Shown here piece by piece: positions 51,276 to 58,340 of a DNA stretch of 64,000 bases. The notes beneath the pieces were generated by a model that saw only the letters and a list, made by a program, of their open reading frames with translations, had not been told where the DNA came from and did not search any database. Numbering within the stretch: position 1 is the first letter of the stretch; every line of letters begins with the position of its first letter. The stretch comes from Ilumatobacteraceae bacterium. GTDB lineage: Bacteria; Actinomycetota; Acidimicrobiia; Acidimicrobiales; Ilumatobacteraceae. Location: positions 434,001 to 498,000 of the forward strand of contig JAJTEL010000002.1 of the NCBI GenBank assembly GCA_021299715.1. The letters run 5' to 3'. The translations under genes were made by a program, and so were the position numbers.

Positions 51276-52793
51276 ATGCCAACACCAAAGATTTGCGGTA
51301 TTGAAACCGAATACGGAATCTTTGTACGTGGCGCCGACATCACACCGATGATGGCGTCATCACTCATTGTGAATGCATATTCAGATGAGGGTCTCTCGTT
51401 GAGAGCCTGGGATTTCACGGGAGAGCAGCCCAGTTTTGATGCCAGAGACGGTTGGAGACCCGAAGCTGACTACCCAGAAGTTGAGGTGTTAATGGCGAAC
51501 ACTGTTCTCACTAATGGTGCCCGCTACTACGTAGATCATGCTCATCCAGAGATTTCAACACCCGAATGCCGTTCTATCTCTGATGTTGTTCTTTATGACC
51601 GCGCAGGGGAAGAAATTCTTCGCCGGTCGATGGAGCGCGCCAATGCTCGACTTCCGGACGGTGTCGAGATAGTTCTGCACAAGAATAATTCCGACGGAAA
51701 AGGAAACAGCTACGGATGCCACGAGAACTATCTCGTCTCTCGCGACACACCATTTGGAAAGCTTGCCGCTCAACTCACTAGCCATTTCGTCACTCGACAG
51801 ATTTATACAGGTGCTGGAAAGGTGGGTACAGAATGCACCCGTGAGGGGGAGACCCCTGTGCTTTTTCAGATGTCTCAACGAGCAGATTTCTTTGAAGAAG
51901 AAATTGGTCTTGAAACCACCGTTCGGCGACCAATTATCAATACGCGCGATGAACCTCACTGCGACCCAGAAAGGTGGCGTCGCTTACACGTCATTGCTGG
52001 CGATGCCAATATGTCGGAGAACGCGACATTCTTGAAAGTTGGCACAACTGCGCTGTTGCTGGGCCTTATTGAGGACAACCAGTTTCCCGAACATTTGCTC
52101 ATTGCCGACCCTGTCACTGAAATTCGACGAGTTAGCCACGACACGTCATTGCAACACAGGGTGACTTTGGCGAACGGCGACACTGTGACGGCGGCAGAGA
52201 TTCAGGCTGAATTATTCGAGGCAACGCGCAAGTGGTTCAATACCCTGAACAACGACCCCACGCATGGTGATGGAGAAGAGATTCTGAATCTGTGGGAGAC
52301 GGTGTTGCGGGCTTTGTCATCTGATCCAACTGAAGTAGCGCACATCATCGATTGGGTGGCGAAGAAACGTGTCATTGACGGAATGATGGTGCGCCATTCC
52401 AACAACATTGGTTTAGACCGGCTTCGAGCAATAGATCTCCAGTACCACGATATGCAACGAGATCGCTGTCTTGCATATCGAATGGGCCTCCACACACGCG
52501 TCACAAATGAAGATGTCCAACGGGCTATGACCGAGGCTCCAACAGACACGCGAGCATTCTTCAGAGGTGAATGCATTCGAAAATGGCCGAAACAAGTATC
52601 TGCTGCCAATTGGGACAGCATGGTGTTTGACACAGGAGGACCACTTCTACAGCGGGTTCCCATGATGGACCCCTTGAAGGGGACACACTCACATGTTGCG
52701 GGATTACTGAACTCTTGTGAGACCGTTACTGCGTTGCTTGACGCGCTCGGACACGACGCAGTTGAGCCTGTGGCAGACGACCCAGGCTGGTAG
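51276..52793 (+). CDS. dop: Pup deamidase/depupylase Dop
   Basis: Carboxylate-amine-ligase-like enzyme that removes Pup from substrates and, in species whose Pup ends in Gln, deamidates it. 505 residues. GIETEYGIFVRG at the start binds ATP-Mg, YYVDHAHPEISTPEC carries the conserved Asp, and the insertion after residue 35 (loop with SLRAWDF) separates Dop from PafA. Because Pup here already ends in Glu, depupylation is probably the main role. It lies between arc and pup. Confidence 0.96.
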   Translation: MPTPKICGIETEYGIFVRGADITPMMASSLIVNAYSDEGLSLRAWDFTGEQPSFDARDGWRPEADYPEVEVLMANTVLTNGARYYVDHAHPEISTPECRSISDVVLYDRAGEEILRRSMERANARLPDGVEIVLHKNNSDGKGNSYGCHENYLVSRDTPFGKLAAQLTSHFVTRQIYTGAGKVGTECTREGETPVLFQMSQRADFFEEEIGLETTVRRPIINTRDEPHCDPERWRRLHVIAGDANMSENATFLKVGTTALLLGLIEDNQFPEHLLIADPVTEIRRVSHDTSLQHRVTLANGDTVTAAEIQAELFEATRKWFNTLNNDPTHGDGEEILNLWETVLRALSSDPTEVAHIIDWVAKKRVIDGMMVRHSNNIGLDRLRAIDLQYHDMQRDRCLAYRMGLHTRVTNEDVQRAMTEAPTDTRAFFRGECIRKWPKQVSAANWDSMVFDTGGPLLQRVPMMDPLKGTHSHVAGLLNSCETVTALLDALGHDAVEPVADDPGW

Positions 52794-52815
52794 CGCAACC
52801 TGCCACAGACCTCTG

Positions 52816-52821
52816 TACCGT
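52816..52821 (+). promoter_or_regulatory. -10 element TACCGT of the pup-prcBA-pafA unit
   Basis: TACCGT ends seven bases before the pup ATG at 52829, suggesting an internal promoter separate from that of arc-dop. Confidence 0.55.
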
Positions 52822-52828
52822 AGAGACC

Positions 52829-53026
52829 ATGCAGGAACGGATTCGTCAGCAGAAGTCCACCGGGTCAGAACACGAGGCTCCCACCGAAGAGCGTCACGCC
52901 TCCGCCACAGACTCTTCCAGCAAACTGCAGGCAGACATTGACGATCTCCTCGATGAAATAGATGAAGTTCTCGAGTCAAACGCCGAAGAGTTTGTGAAGA
53001 ATTACGTTCAAAAAGGTGGTGAGTGA
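52829..53026 (+). CDS. pup: Prokaryotic ubiquitin-like protein Pup
   Basis: 65-residue intrinsically disordered tag that PafA attaches to lysines of target proteins. The conserved C-terminal helix DIDDLLDEIDEVLESNAEEF and the ending VQKGGE are clear. The last residue is Glu, not Gln, so the tag is ready for ligation without deamidation. It is followed three bases later by prcB. Confidence 0.97.
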   Translation: MQERIRQQKSTGSEHEAPTEERHASATDSSSKLQADIDDLLDEIDEVLESNAEEFVKNYVQKGGE

Positions 53027-53029
53027 ACG

Positions 53030-53812
53030 ATGAGCATGCCTGTCTTCTCTGCCGCCAACGATCCGGGAGCTAACTTTCTCGAGCTTGTACGACGTGTCGG
53101 ACTTTCGCCAGACATGTCTCAGTGGAGTGAATCGCTCGGCGTTCCACATGCCACAACCTGTGTAGCCCTGCGTTATTCAAACGGTGTTCTCATTGCAGGT
53201 GACCGTCGCGCCACCTCTGGCAACTGGATTAGCCATCGTGGTATGGAAAAAGTTGTTCAGACAGACCGCCACAGTGCGGTAGCCATCTCCGGCGCTGCAG
53301 GTCCCGCCATGGAGATGATCAAATTGTTTGCTCTTCAGTTAGAGCACTACGAAAAGATGGAAGGTCGCTCTCTTTCGCTTGAAGGCAAGGCCAATCAATT
53401 GTCGTCCATGGTGCGCAACAACCTTCCAGCCGCGATGCAAGGAATGGTTGTCATGCCACTGTTTGCCGGATACGACCTATTGGCATCGCAAGGGCGATTG
53501 TGGGACTACGACGCCACTGGCGGTCGTTATGAAGAACGTGAGTATGTCGCTATTGGCAGCGGAAGCATGCATGCAGGAACAGTCGTGAAAGTGGGTTGGA
53601 AGTCAGATTTGTCTGCCAGCGATGCAATCACATTGGCGTGTCGTTCATTGTGGGAAGCAGCAGATGCAGATTCGGCCACCGGCGGGCCAGATGCATTGCG
53701 AGGTGTGTATCCCATTGTTGCAACTATCGATGAATCTGGGTGGAACAAAGTGTCCGACGACACGCTCGCAACAATTTTTGAAACCATCGCACAGGAGGTT
53801 CGTTCACGATGA
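53030..53812 (+). CDS. prcB: Proteasome beta subunit
   Basis: Catalytic subunit of the 20S core, 260 residues. A propeptide of 41 residues is removed autocatalytically before T42 (VPHA followed by TTCVALRY), exposing the nucleophilic threonine. GDRRAT and the conserved lysine/aspartate framework follow. The ATG lies in a 15-base stretch identical to that around the prcA start. It overlaps prcA by four bases. Confidence 0.97.
   Translation: MSMPVFSAANDPGANFLELVRRVGLSPDMSQWSESLGVPHATTCVALRYSNGVLIAGDRRATSGNWISHRGMEKVVQTDRHSAVAISGAAGPAMEMIKLFALQLEHYEKMEGRSLSLEGKANQLSSMVRNNLPAAMQGMVVMPLFAGYDLLASQGRLWDYDATGGRYEEREYVAIGSGSMHAGTVVKVGWKSDLSASDAITLACRSLWEAADADSATGGPDALRGVYPIVATIDESGWNKVSDDTLATIFETIAQEVRSR
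53793..53798 (+). promoter_or_regulatory. Ribosome site of prcA
   Basis: AGGAGG ten bases before the prcA ATG at 53809, lying inside the end of prcB. Confidence 0.6.
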
Positions 53813-54489
53813 GCATGCCTTTCTATGTACCGCCAGAACAGATGATGAAGGAGAAGGCGGACTTTGCACGTAAGGGAATCGCTAGAGGCCGAGCACTCAT
53901 CGCTCTCCAGTACATCAATGGCATCGTTCTTGTAGCCGAGAATCCATCAAACAATCTTCGAAAAATCTCAGAAATCTACGACCGCATCGCTTTTGCTGGT
54001 GTTGGCAAGTACAACGAGTTTGACCAGTTGCGACAGATGGGAGTTCGCGCCGCCGATCTCACCGGCTACCAATTTTCTCGCGCGGATGTTGAGGGCAGAG
54101 GTTTAGCCAATCAATACGCCCAAATCATGGGGCAGGCTTTCACGCACGAATCAAAGCCTCTAGAAGTTGAGATTCTGATTGCAGAAGTCGGACTTACAGC
54201 GTCAGCAGATCGTTTATTCCATGTCACCTATGACGGAACTGTCGTTGATGAATCTCAAAGTTGCATTCTTGGTGGCGACACCGAAGCAATTAGTGCTCGA
54301 CTCTTGCCAACACTCGACCCCAATGCCGAGTTATCAGTGGCTGTACAGAAGGCCGCAGTTGCACTTGCCGGCCCGGACAGATCGCTCACCGCTGAAGATC
54401 TAGAGGTTGCAACTCTTGCGCGCGGCACCGAGCGACGCTGTTTCGTACGAGTAGACGAAGCACAAGTTGCGCTGTTTCTTCAGGCCTAG
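53809..54489 (+). CDS. prcA: Proteasome alpha subunit
   Basis: Alpha subunit that forms the gated outer rings of the 20S core, 226 residues. The N-terminal gate segment MSMPFYVPPEQMMKEKADFARKG is followed by the helix and RGRALIALQYINGIVLVAEN sheet strands; no catalytic Thr is present, as expected. ATG overlaps the prcB stop (ATGA). pafA follows after three bases. Confidence 0.96.
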   Translation: MSMPFYVPPEQMMKEKADFARKGIARGRALIALQYINGIVLVAENPSNNLRKISEIYDRIAFAGVGKYNEFDQLRQMGVRAADLTGYQFSRADVEGRGLANQYAQIMGQAFTHESKPLEVEILIAEVGLTASADRLFHVTYDGTVVDESQSCILGGDTEAISARLLPTLDPNAELSVAVQKAAVALAGPDRSLTAEDLEVATLARGTERRCFVRVDEAQVALFLQA

Positions 54490-54492
54490 TTG

Positions 54493-55851
54493 ATGCAACG
54501 TCGTATCTTCGGGTTAGAAACCGAATACGGCATCACGTGCACTCTGCGCGGGCAACGACGACTTACGCCAGACGAAGTTGCACGCTATTTGTTTCGCAGT
54601 GTTGTTGCGTGGGGTCGAAGTTCGAATGTGTTTCTAGAAAATGGTGGTCGTCTGTATCTAGACGTGGGTTCGCATCCCGAATTTGCAACTCCAGAATGCG
54701 ATTCCATTGCGGATGTGGTCACCTTTGATAGGGCGGGGGACTACATATTGAACGATTTGGTGGCCAATGCAGAAGCTCGACTGAGAGACGAAGGTATTCG
54801 CGGCACCATCTATCTGTTCAAAAACAACACTGACTCGGCGGGAAATAGCTACGGATGCCACGAAAACTACCTGGTTCGTCGATCTACCGAACCTGAGGAC
54901 TATCAAAACTCGTTCATTCCATTTCTGGTGTCACGTCAGATTTATTCAGGAGCGGGGAAAATCTTGTCTACCCCAAAAGGTCCTGTCTATGCACTGTCAC
55001 AAAGGGCGGAACATATTTGGGAAGACGTGTCGTCGGCAACTACTCGATCTCGTCCCATCATTAATACTCGTGACGAACCACATGCCGATGCCGAGGAATT
55101 CAAACGACTTCACGTGATTGTGGGCGACTCCAACATGTCGGAGTACTCCACATTCCTAAAAGTTGGAACTGCCGCGTGTGTTTTGCGAATGCTAGAAGAG
55201 CCGTCACTTGTTTTTCGAGACTTCACACTTGAGAATCCCATTCGCGCTATCAGAGAGATTTCTAGTGACATCACATGTCGACGACCAGTTCGACTAAAAA
55301 ACGGTAAAGAGATGTCCGCACTTGACATGCAGGCCTACTTCCTTGAAATGGCATTGGCATTTGAGACAAGTCACGGGTTTGACGAGCACGAAACACGAGC
55401 GCTTCGCGAATGGGAAAATGTCATGCAATCGCTGGAGACCGACCCCATGACTTTGGACGACAGAATTGACTGGGTTATCAAGAAACGTCTGCTCGACAGA
55501 TACTGCGAGCGACACAACGTCCCTCTTGATAACCCACAATCGCTTGCCATCGATCTGCAGTACCACGACATTGATCCACATCGTGGTTTATTCCAAAAGT
55601 TGGCACAACGCAACATGGTGAGAACCTTGGTTGAACCAGACACAATTCGACATGCTCAGAACGTCGCACCGACAACTACACGTGCACATTTGCGGGGCCA
55701 ATTCATACGGGAAGCGAAAGCAAAGAACCGCGACTTCACAGTTGACTGGGTACATCTGAAGCTCAATGAGCAGATACAGAGAACAGTTGTCTGTAAAGAC
55801 CCTTTTCTGAACACGGACGAACGGGTAGAACGCCTCATCGCTGGGCTGTAA
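54493..55851 (+). CDS. pafA: Pup--protein ligase PafA
   Basis: Ligates the C-terminal Glu of Pup to substrate lysines with ATP. 452 residues. [11 protein letters not shown] starts the ATP-grasp-like fold, [16 protein letters not shown] carries the catalytic Asp, and [11 protein letters not shown] and [14 protein letters not shown] are shared with Dop, its paralogue two genes upstream. ATG 54493 is preferred over TTG 54490. The DNA-damage regulators pafB and pafC, which follow pafA in mycobacteria, are not here. Confidence 0.97.
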   Translation: MQRRIFGLETEYGITCTLRGQRRLTPDEVARYLFRSVVAWGRSSNVFLENGGRLYLDVGSHPEFATPECDSIADVVTFDRAGDYILNDLVANAEARLRDEGIRGTIYLFKNNTDSAGNSYGCHENYLVRRSTEPEDYQNSFIPFLVSRQIYSGAGKILSTPKGPVYALSQRAEHIWEDVSSATTRSRPIINTRDEPHADAEEFKRLHVIVGDSNMSEYSTFLKVGTAACVLRMLEEPSLVFRDFTLENPIRAIREISSDITCRRPVRLKNGKEMSALDMQAYFLEMALAFETSHGFDEHETRALREWENVMQSLETDPMTLDDRIDWVIKKRLLDRYCERHNVPLDNPQSLAIDLQYHDIDPHRGLFQKLAQRNMVRTLVEPDTIRHAQNVAPTTTRAHLRGQFIREAKAKNRDFTVDWVHLKLNEQIQRTVVCKDPFLNTDERVERLIAGL

Positions 55852-55861
55852 GCATTACCCA

Positions 55862-55885
55862 CACCCCAGGCAGTAGGTTGGGGTG
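55862..55885 (+). promoter_or_regulatory. Seven-base hairpin before lepB
   Basis: CACCCCA (55862-55868) and TGGGGTG (55879-55885) form a perfect stem over a ten-base loop. No T-tract follows, so a classical terminator is unlikely. The stem includes part of the predicted lepB -10 hexamer TAGGTT (55874-55879). Confidence 0.4.
55874..55879 (+). promoter_or_regulatory. -10 element TAGGTT of lepB
   Basis: TAGGTT ends nine bases before the ATG at 55889. Confidence 0.4.
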
Positions 55886-55888
55886 CCC

Positions 55889-56491
55889 ATGGTTGATAGT
55901 GATATTCAGCAGGAAAACGAGGAACCAACGCCACATTCGGCATCCCGTATGTTGCGCGACTGGGTTCTTGTCGTTCTCATGGCTCTCGGAGCCGCAATGC
56001 TGGTGCGCGTTTACGTTCTGCAGCAGTTTTATATCAGTGGCCCTTCCATGGAAATGACCTTGCTTGAAAATGACCGTGTTTTAGTGAACAAGCTCAGTTA
56101 TCGCTTGCACGATATTCGCCGCGGCGATGTGGTGGTCTTTGACCGTGTCACCACCAACGGCGGGGTAGTTGCACATGACGATCTCATTAAGCGAGTAATC
56201 GGCATAGAGAACGACACCGTAGAGATTCAAAAATGCAAAGTGCTAGTCAACGGAACCGTTATTGACGAGCCGTATCTTGATAAAGACATACTTGCGCTAC
56301 CCACTCCAGAAGACATTTGTCGGATTGTGGACATGAAAAAGGTGACTGTTCCCAAAGGCCAAGTCTTTGTCATGGGAGATAATCGGGGTCAATCTTTTGA
56401 CAGCCGTAGTTTTGGAACCATTCCGGCGAAACTTGTCATTGGTCGTGCATTTGCAGTGGTGTGGCCATTTGGCAGTATTCGCGGGCTTTAG
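55889..56491 (+). CDS. lepB: Signal peptidase I
   Basis: Membrane serine protease that removes signal peptides outside the membrane. 200 residues with one N-terminal anchor (about 24-45). The catalytic serine is S53 in ISGPSMEMTL and the lysine base K101 in LIKRVIG; FVMGDNRGQSFDSRSFG is the late conserved box. It would process the M23 peptidase seen at 17.6 kb, among others. Placed before the tat genes, it gives a secretion theme. The stop interlocks with the GDPD stop (TTAG). Confidence 0.95.
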   Translation: MVDSDIQQENEEPTPHSASRMLRDWVLVVLMALGAAMLVRVYVLQQFYISGPSMEMTLLENDRVLVNKLSYRLHDIRRGDVVVFDRVTTNGGVVAHDDLIKRVIGIENDTVEIQKCKVLVNGTVIDEPYLDKDILALPTPEDICRIVDMKKVTVPKGQVFVMGDNRGQSFDSRSFGTIPAKLVIGRAFAVVWPFGSIRGL

Positions 56492-57222
56492 GTCTGGGGT
56501 ACACAACCAATTTCGGATGTATAGACATCGACCATGCGATCCACATAGTCGCTGTACACGCCGTCCAGTCCCATTCGAAACGCCGACGTTAAAACTGGCT
56601 CAAACTGTGCGTCCCATCCGAATGCAAAAAGATTGAAACGATGCACCAGCGTCACCAGGCCGCCATTCCAATCGCTGATGTGCATGTTCAATGCATCAAT
56701 TCCGTGCTCCGAAAGTAAGGCGGCTCGTTTTTCGGGTCCGTCTTTCAATTTGTGCAAGCGAGTGGAATCAACGATGCGAACATCGTCATGAAGCTTTCGC
56801 ATGGCCAAGACGTGAGAAATATCGAAGTGACACAGCCATAAATTGTGAAGCGGAAATCCAACTGACATGGCGTCCGTCACTAAAGTTTTTGCCGCCGACA
56901 CATCTTTTACATCGACACTGACATGAACACCGGCGGGACAGAGCTCCAAGAATTGGATAAAAGTAGGAATATGTGGCTCTAGTTGCTGTCGTGGCACTTG
57001 CGAGAGAGGTTTCTTGCGCAGCCCTTTGCGATGCACGCCGTCATGATCAAGGACAGCCACACCGTCAGATGTGAGCCATGCATCGGTTTCAAGACCATTC
57101 GCACCCAACTTAAGTGCCAACTGAAACGCTTCGACCGTGTTCTCCGCAGCGTGGGCACGGGCCCCACGATGGGCAAAAGCAATGGGCACATCACGCAGAG
57201 AGGGGAGTCGTTGTTGCACCAT
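56488..57222 (-). CDS. Glycerophosphodiester phosphodiesterase
   Basis: GDPD-family enzyme, 244 residues, hydrolysing glycerophosphodiesters to glycerol-3-phosphate and an alcohol. FAHRGARAHAAENTVEAF (His-Arg and Glu of the active site) and GLETDAWLTSDGVAVLDHD (metal Glu/Asp and second His) are diagnostic. No signal peptide is seen, so it is likely cytoplasmic, recycling lipid headgroups. It is encoded against the surrounding secretion genes. A tatB start lies 34 bases from its own start. Confidence 0.93.
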   Translation of the reverse strand: MVQQRLPSLRDVPIAFAHRGARAHAAENTVEAFQLALKLGANGLETDAWLTSDGVAVLDHDGVHRKGLRKKPLSQVPRQQLEPHIPTFIQFLELCPAGVHVSVDVKDVSAAKTLVTDAMSVGFPLHNLWLCHFDISHVLAMRKLHDDVRIVDSTRLHKLKDGPEKRAALLSEHGIDALNMHISDWNGGLVTLVHRFNLFAFGWDAQFEPVLTSAFRMGLDGVYSDYVDRMVDVYTSEIGCVPQT

Positions 57223-57243
57223 CGAAGATTAGGTGGACAGTTC

Positions 57244-57249
57244 TATGCT
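57244..57249 (+). promoter_or_regulatory. -10 element TATGCT of the tat-helY operon
   Basis: TATGCT ends six bases before the GTG at 57256 and decides the tatB start. Confidence 0.55.
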
Positions 57250-57255
57250 GGAAGA

Positions 57256-57579
57256 GTGTTCAACCTCACTGGGAGCGAAATTGTCTTTCTTCTCCTGGCT
57301 GGCTTAGTTGTCCTAGGCCCAGAGCGACTACCAGGAGTCCTTCGAACCGTGGGACGCGTCTACGGAGAAGTCCGGAAAATGGCTCAGGGACTAGAGCGAG
57401 AAATCAAGGACACGTTTGCAGAGCCCGTTTCCGACTTACGTAAGACTGCCGATCAGATAAAGACTGGCTTCGGCGAAGTGGACACCGAACCATCTCCGCC
57501 AATGCGGCCAGAAAAGTCCGCCACACCCGAAGAGTTGGCAGCAATAGAGGACCAACCGCAGCCAGGTAACGACCAATGA
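57256..57579 (+). CDS. Twin-arginine translocase subunit TatA/TatB
   Basis: Sec-independent translocase subunit, 107 residues. One N-terminal membrane helix (SEIVFLLLAGLVVLGPERLPG) with the acidic Glu near its start leads into an amphipathic helix (VLRTVGRVYGEVRKMAQGLE) and a charged, Pro-rich tail. The EIVFLL...VLGPERLP form is closer to TatB than TatA. GTG 57256 is chosen; the open frame upstream overlaps the divergent GDPD gene. It overlaps tatC by four bases. Confidence 0.9.
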   Translation: MFNLTGSEIVFLLLAGLVVLGPERLPGVLRTVGRVYGEVRKMAQGLEREIKDTFAEPVSDLRKTADQIKTGFGEVDTEPSPPMRPEKSATPEELAAIEDQPQPGNDQ

Positions 57580-58340
57580 GTGCATCAACGCCCGACGGCT
57601 CCATGAGCGTGATGGACCATCTTCGCGAACTTCGTCAGCGCGTCATTCGCGCACTCTTGGCGGTTGCCGTTGGAACAATGGTGATGCTTGCTGCGTACGA
57701 CCCTGTAAAGAATTGGCTCACACTCCCATACCGAAATTTGTGCTCGTCGCGCCCCGAATTCAAATGTGATGGTTCGCTCTTTGCCCTTGGACCACTTGAT
57801 GGATTCACGGCGCGTTTACGGGTGTGTGCGTACGGCGGACTTGTTTTGGCGCTCCCCGTCGTGCTGTGGCAAATCTGGCGATTTATTGTTCCGGCATTGA
57901 ACAAAACAGAGAAGCGCTATGCAGTCCCGTTTATTTTGTCGTCTGTTGTTTTGTTCGCTGCCGGATGTTCCATTGCGTATTGGACTTTAGATAAGGCACT
58001 CGAATTCCTTATCACGTGGTCTGGTTCGGATATCACCGAGGCATACAGAATCACTGACTACATCATGTTGGTCGTCATGATGATGCTTGCATTCGGCGTT
58101 GGTTTCTTAAGTCCTGTGTTATTGGTCTTTTTGCAATTAGTAAATGCCGTTCGACCACAGACCCTCATTAAGCAATGGCGCTATGCGCTGGTCAGCATCT
58201 TTGTCCTCGCAGCAGTTATTACACCCTCCGGAGACCCCGTCAGCCTGCTCGCTTTGGCTGTGCCGCTCTCCGTGTTGTTTCTTATTTCAATTCTCGTTGG
58301 CTGGCTACTAACGCGTAAACGTCCGGCCACCGCAATATGA
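57576..58340 (+). CDS. tatC: Twin-arginine translocase subunit TatC
   Basis: Receptor of the Tat export pathway for folded proteins, 254 residues with six membrane segments. The conserved start HLRELRQRVIRALLA, the first periplasmic loop with DGFTARLRV, and a C-terminal membrane pair with the VITPSGDPVS motif are all present. It overlaps the helicase gene by four bases, so tatB-tatC-helY are coupled, an order also found in mycobacteria. Confidence 0.96.
   Translation: MSASTPDGSMSVMDHLRELRQRVIRALLAVAVGTMVMLAAYDPVKNWLTLPYRNLCSSRPEFKCDGSLFALGPLDGFTARLRVCAYGGLVLALPVVLWQIWRFIVPALNKTEKRYAVPFILSSVVLFAAGCSIAYWTLDKALEFLITWSGSDITEAYRITDYIMLVVMMMLAFGVGFLSPVLLVFLQLVNAVRPQTLIKQWRYALVSIFVLAAVITPSGDPVSLLALAVPLSVLFLISILVGWLLTRKRPATAI

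Noticed and set aside
52202-52798. Long reverse open frame antisense to dop (198 codons)
   Set aside because: It lies wholly inside a confidently identified gene, has no family-like motif, and its Ser/Arg-rich composition is that of a reverse reading of a codon-biased gene. The same holds for reverse frames at 22037-22579, 59749-60312, 8779-9204, 51555-51959 and 63529-63972.
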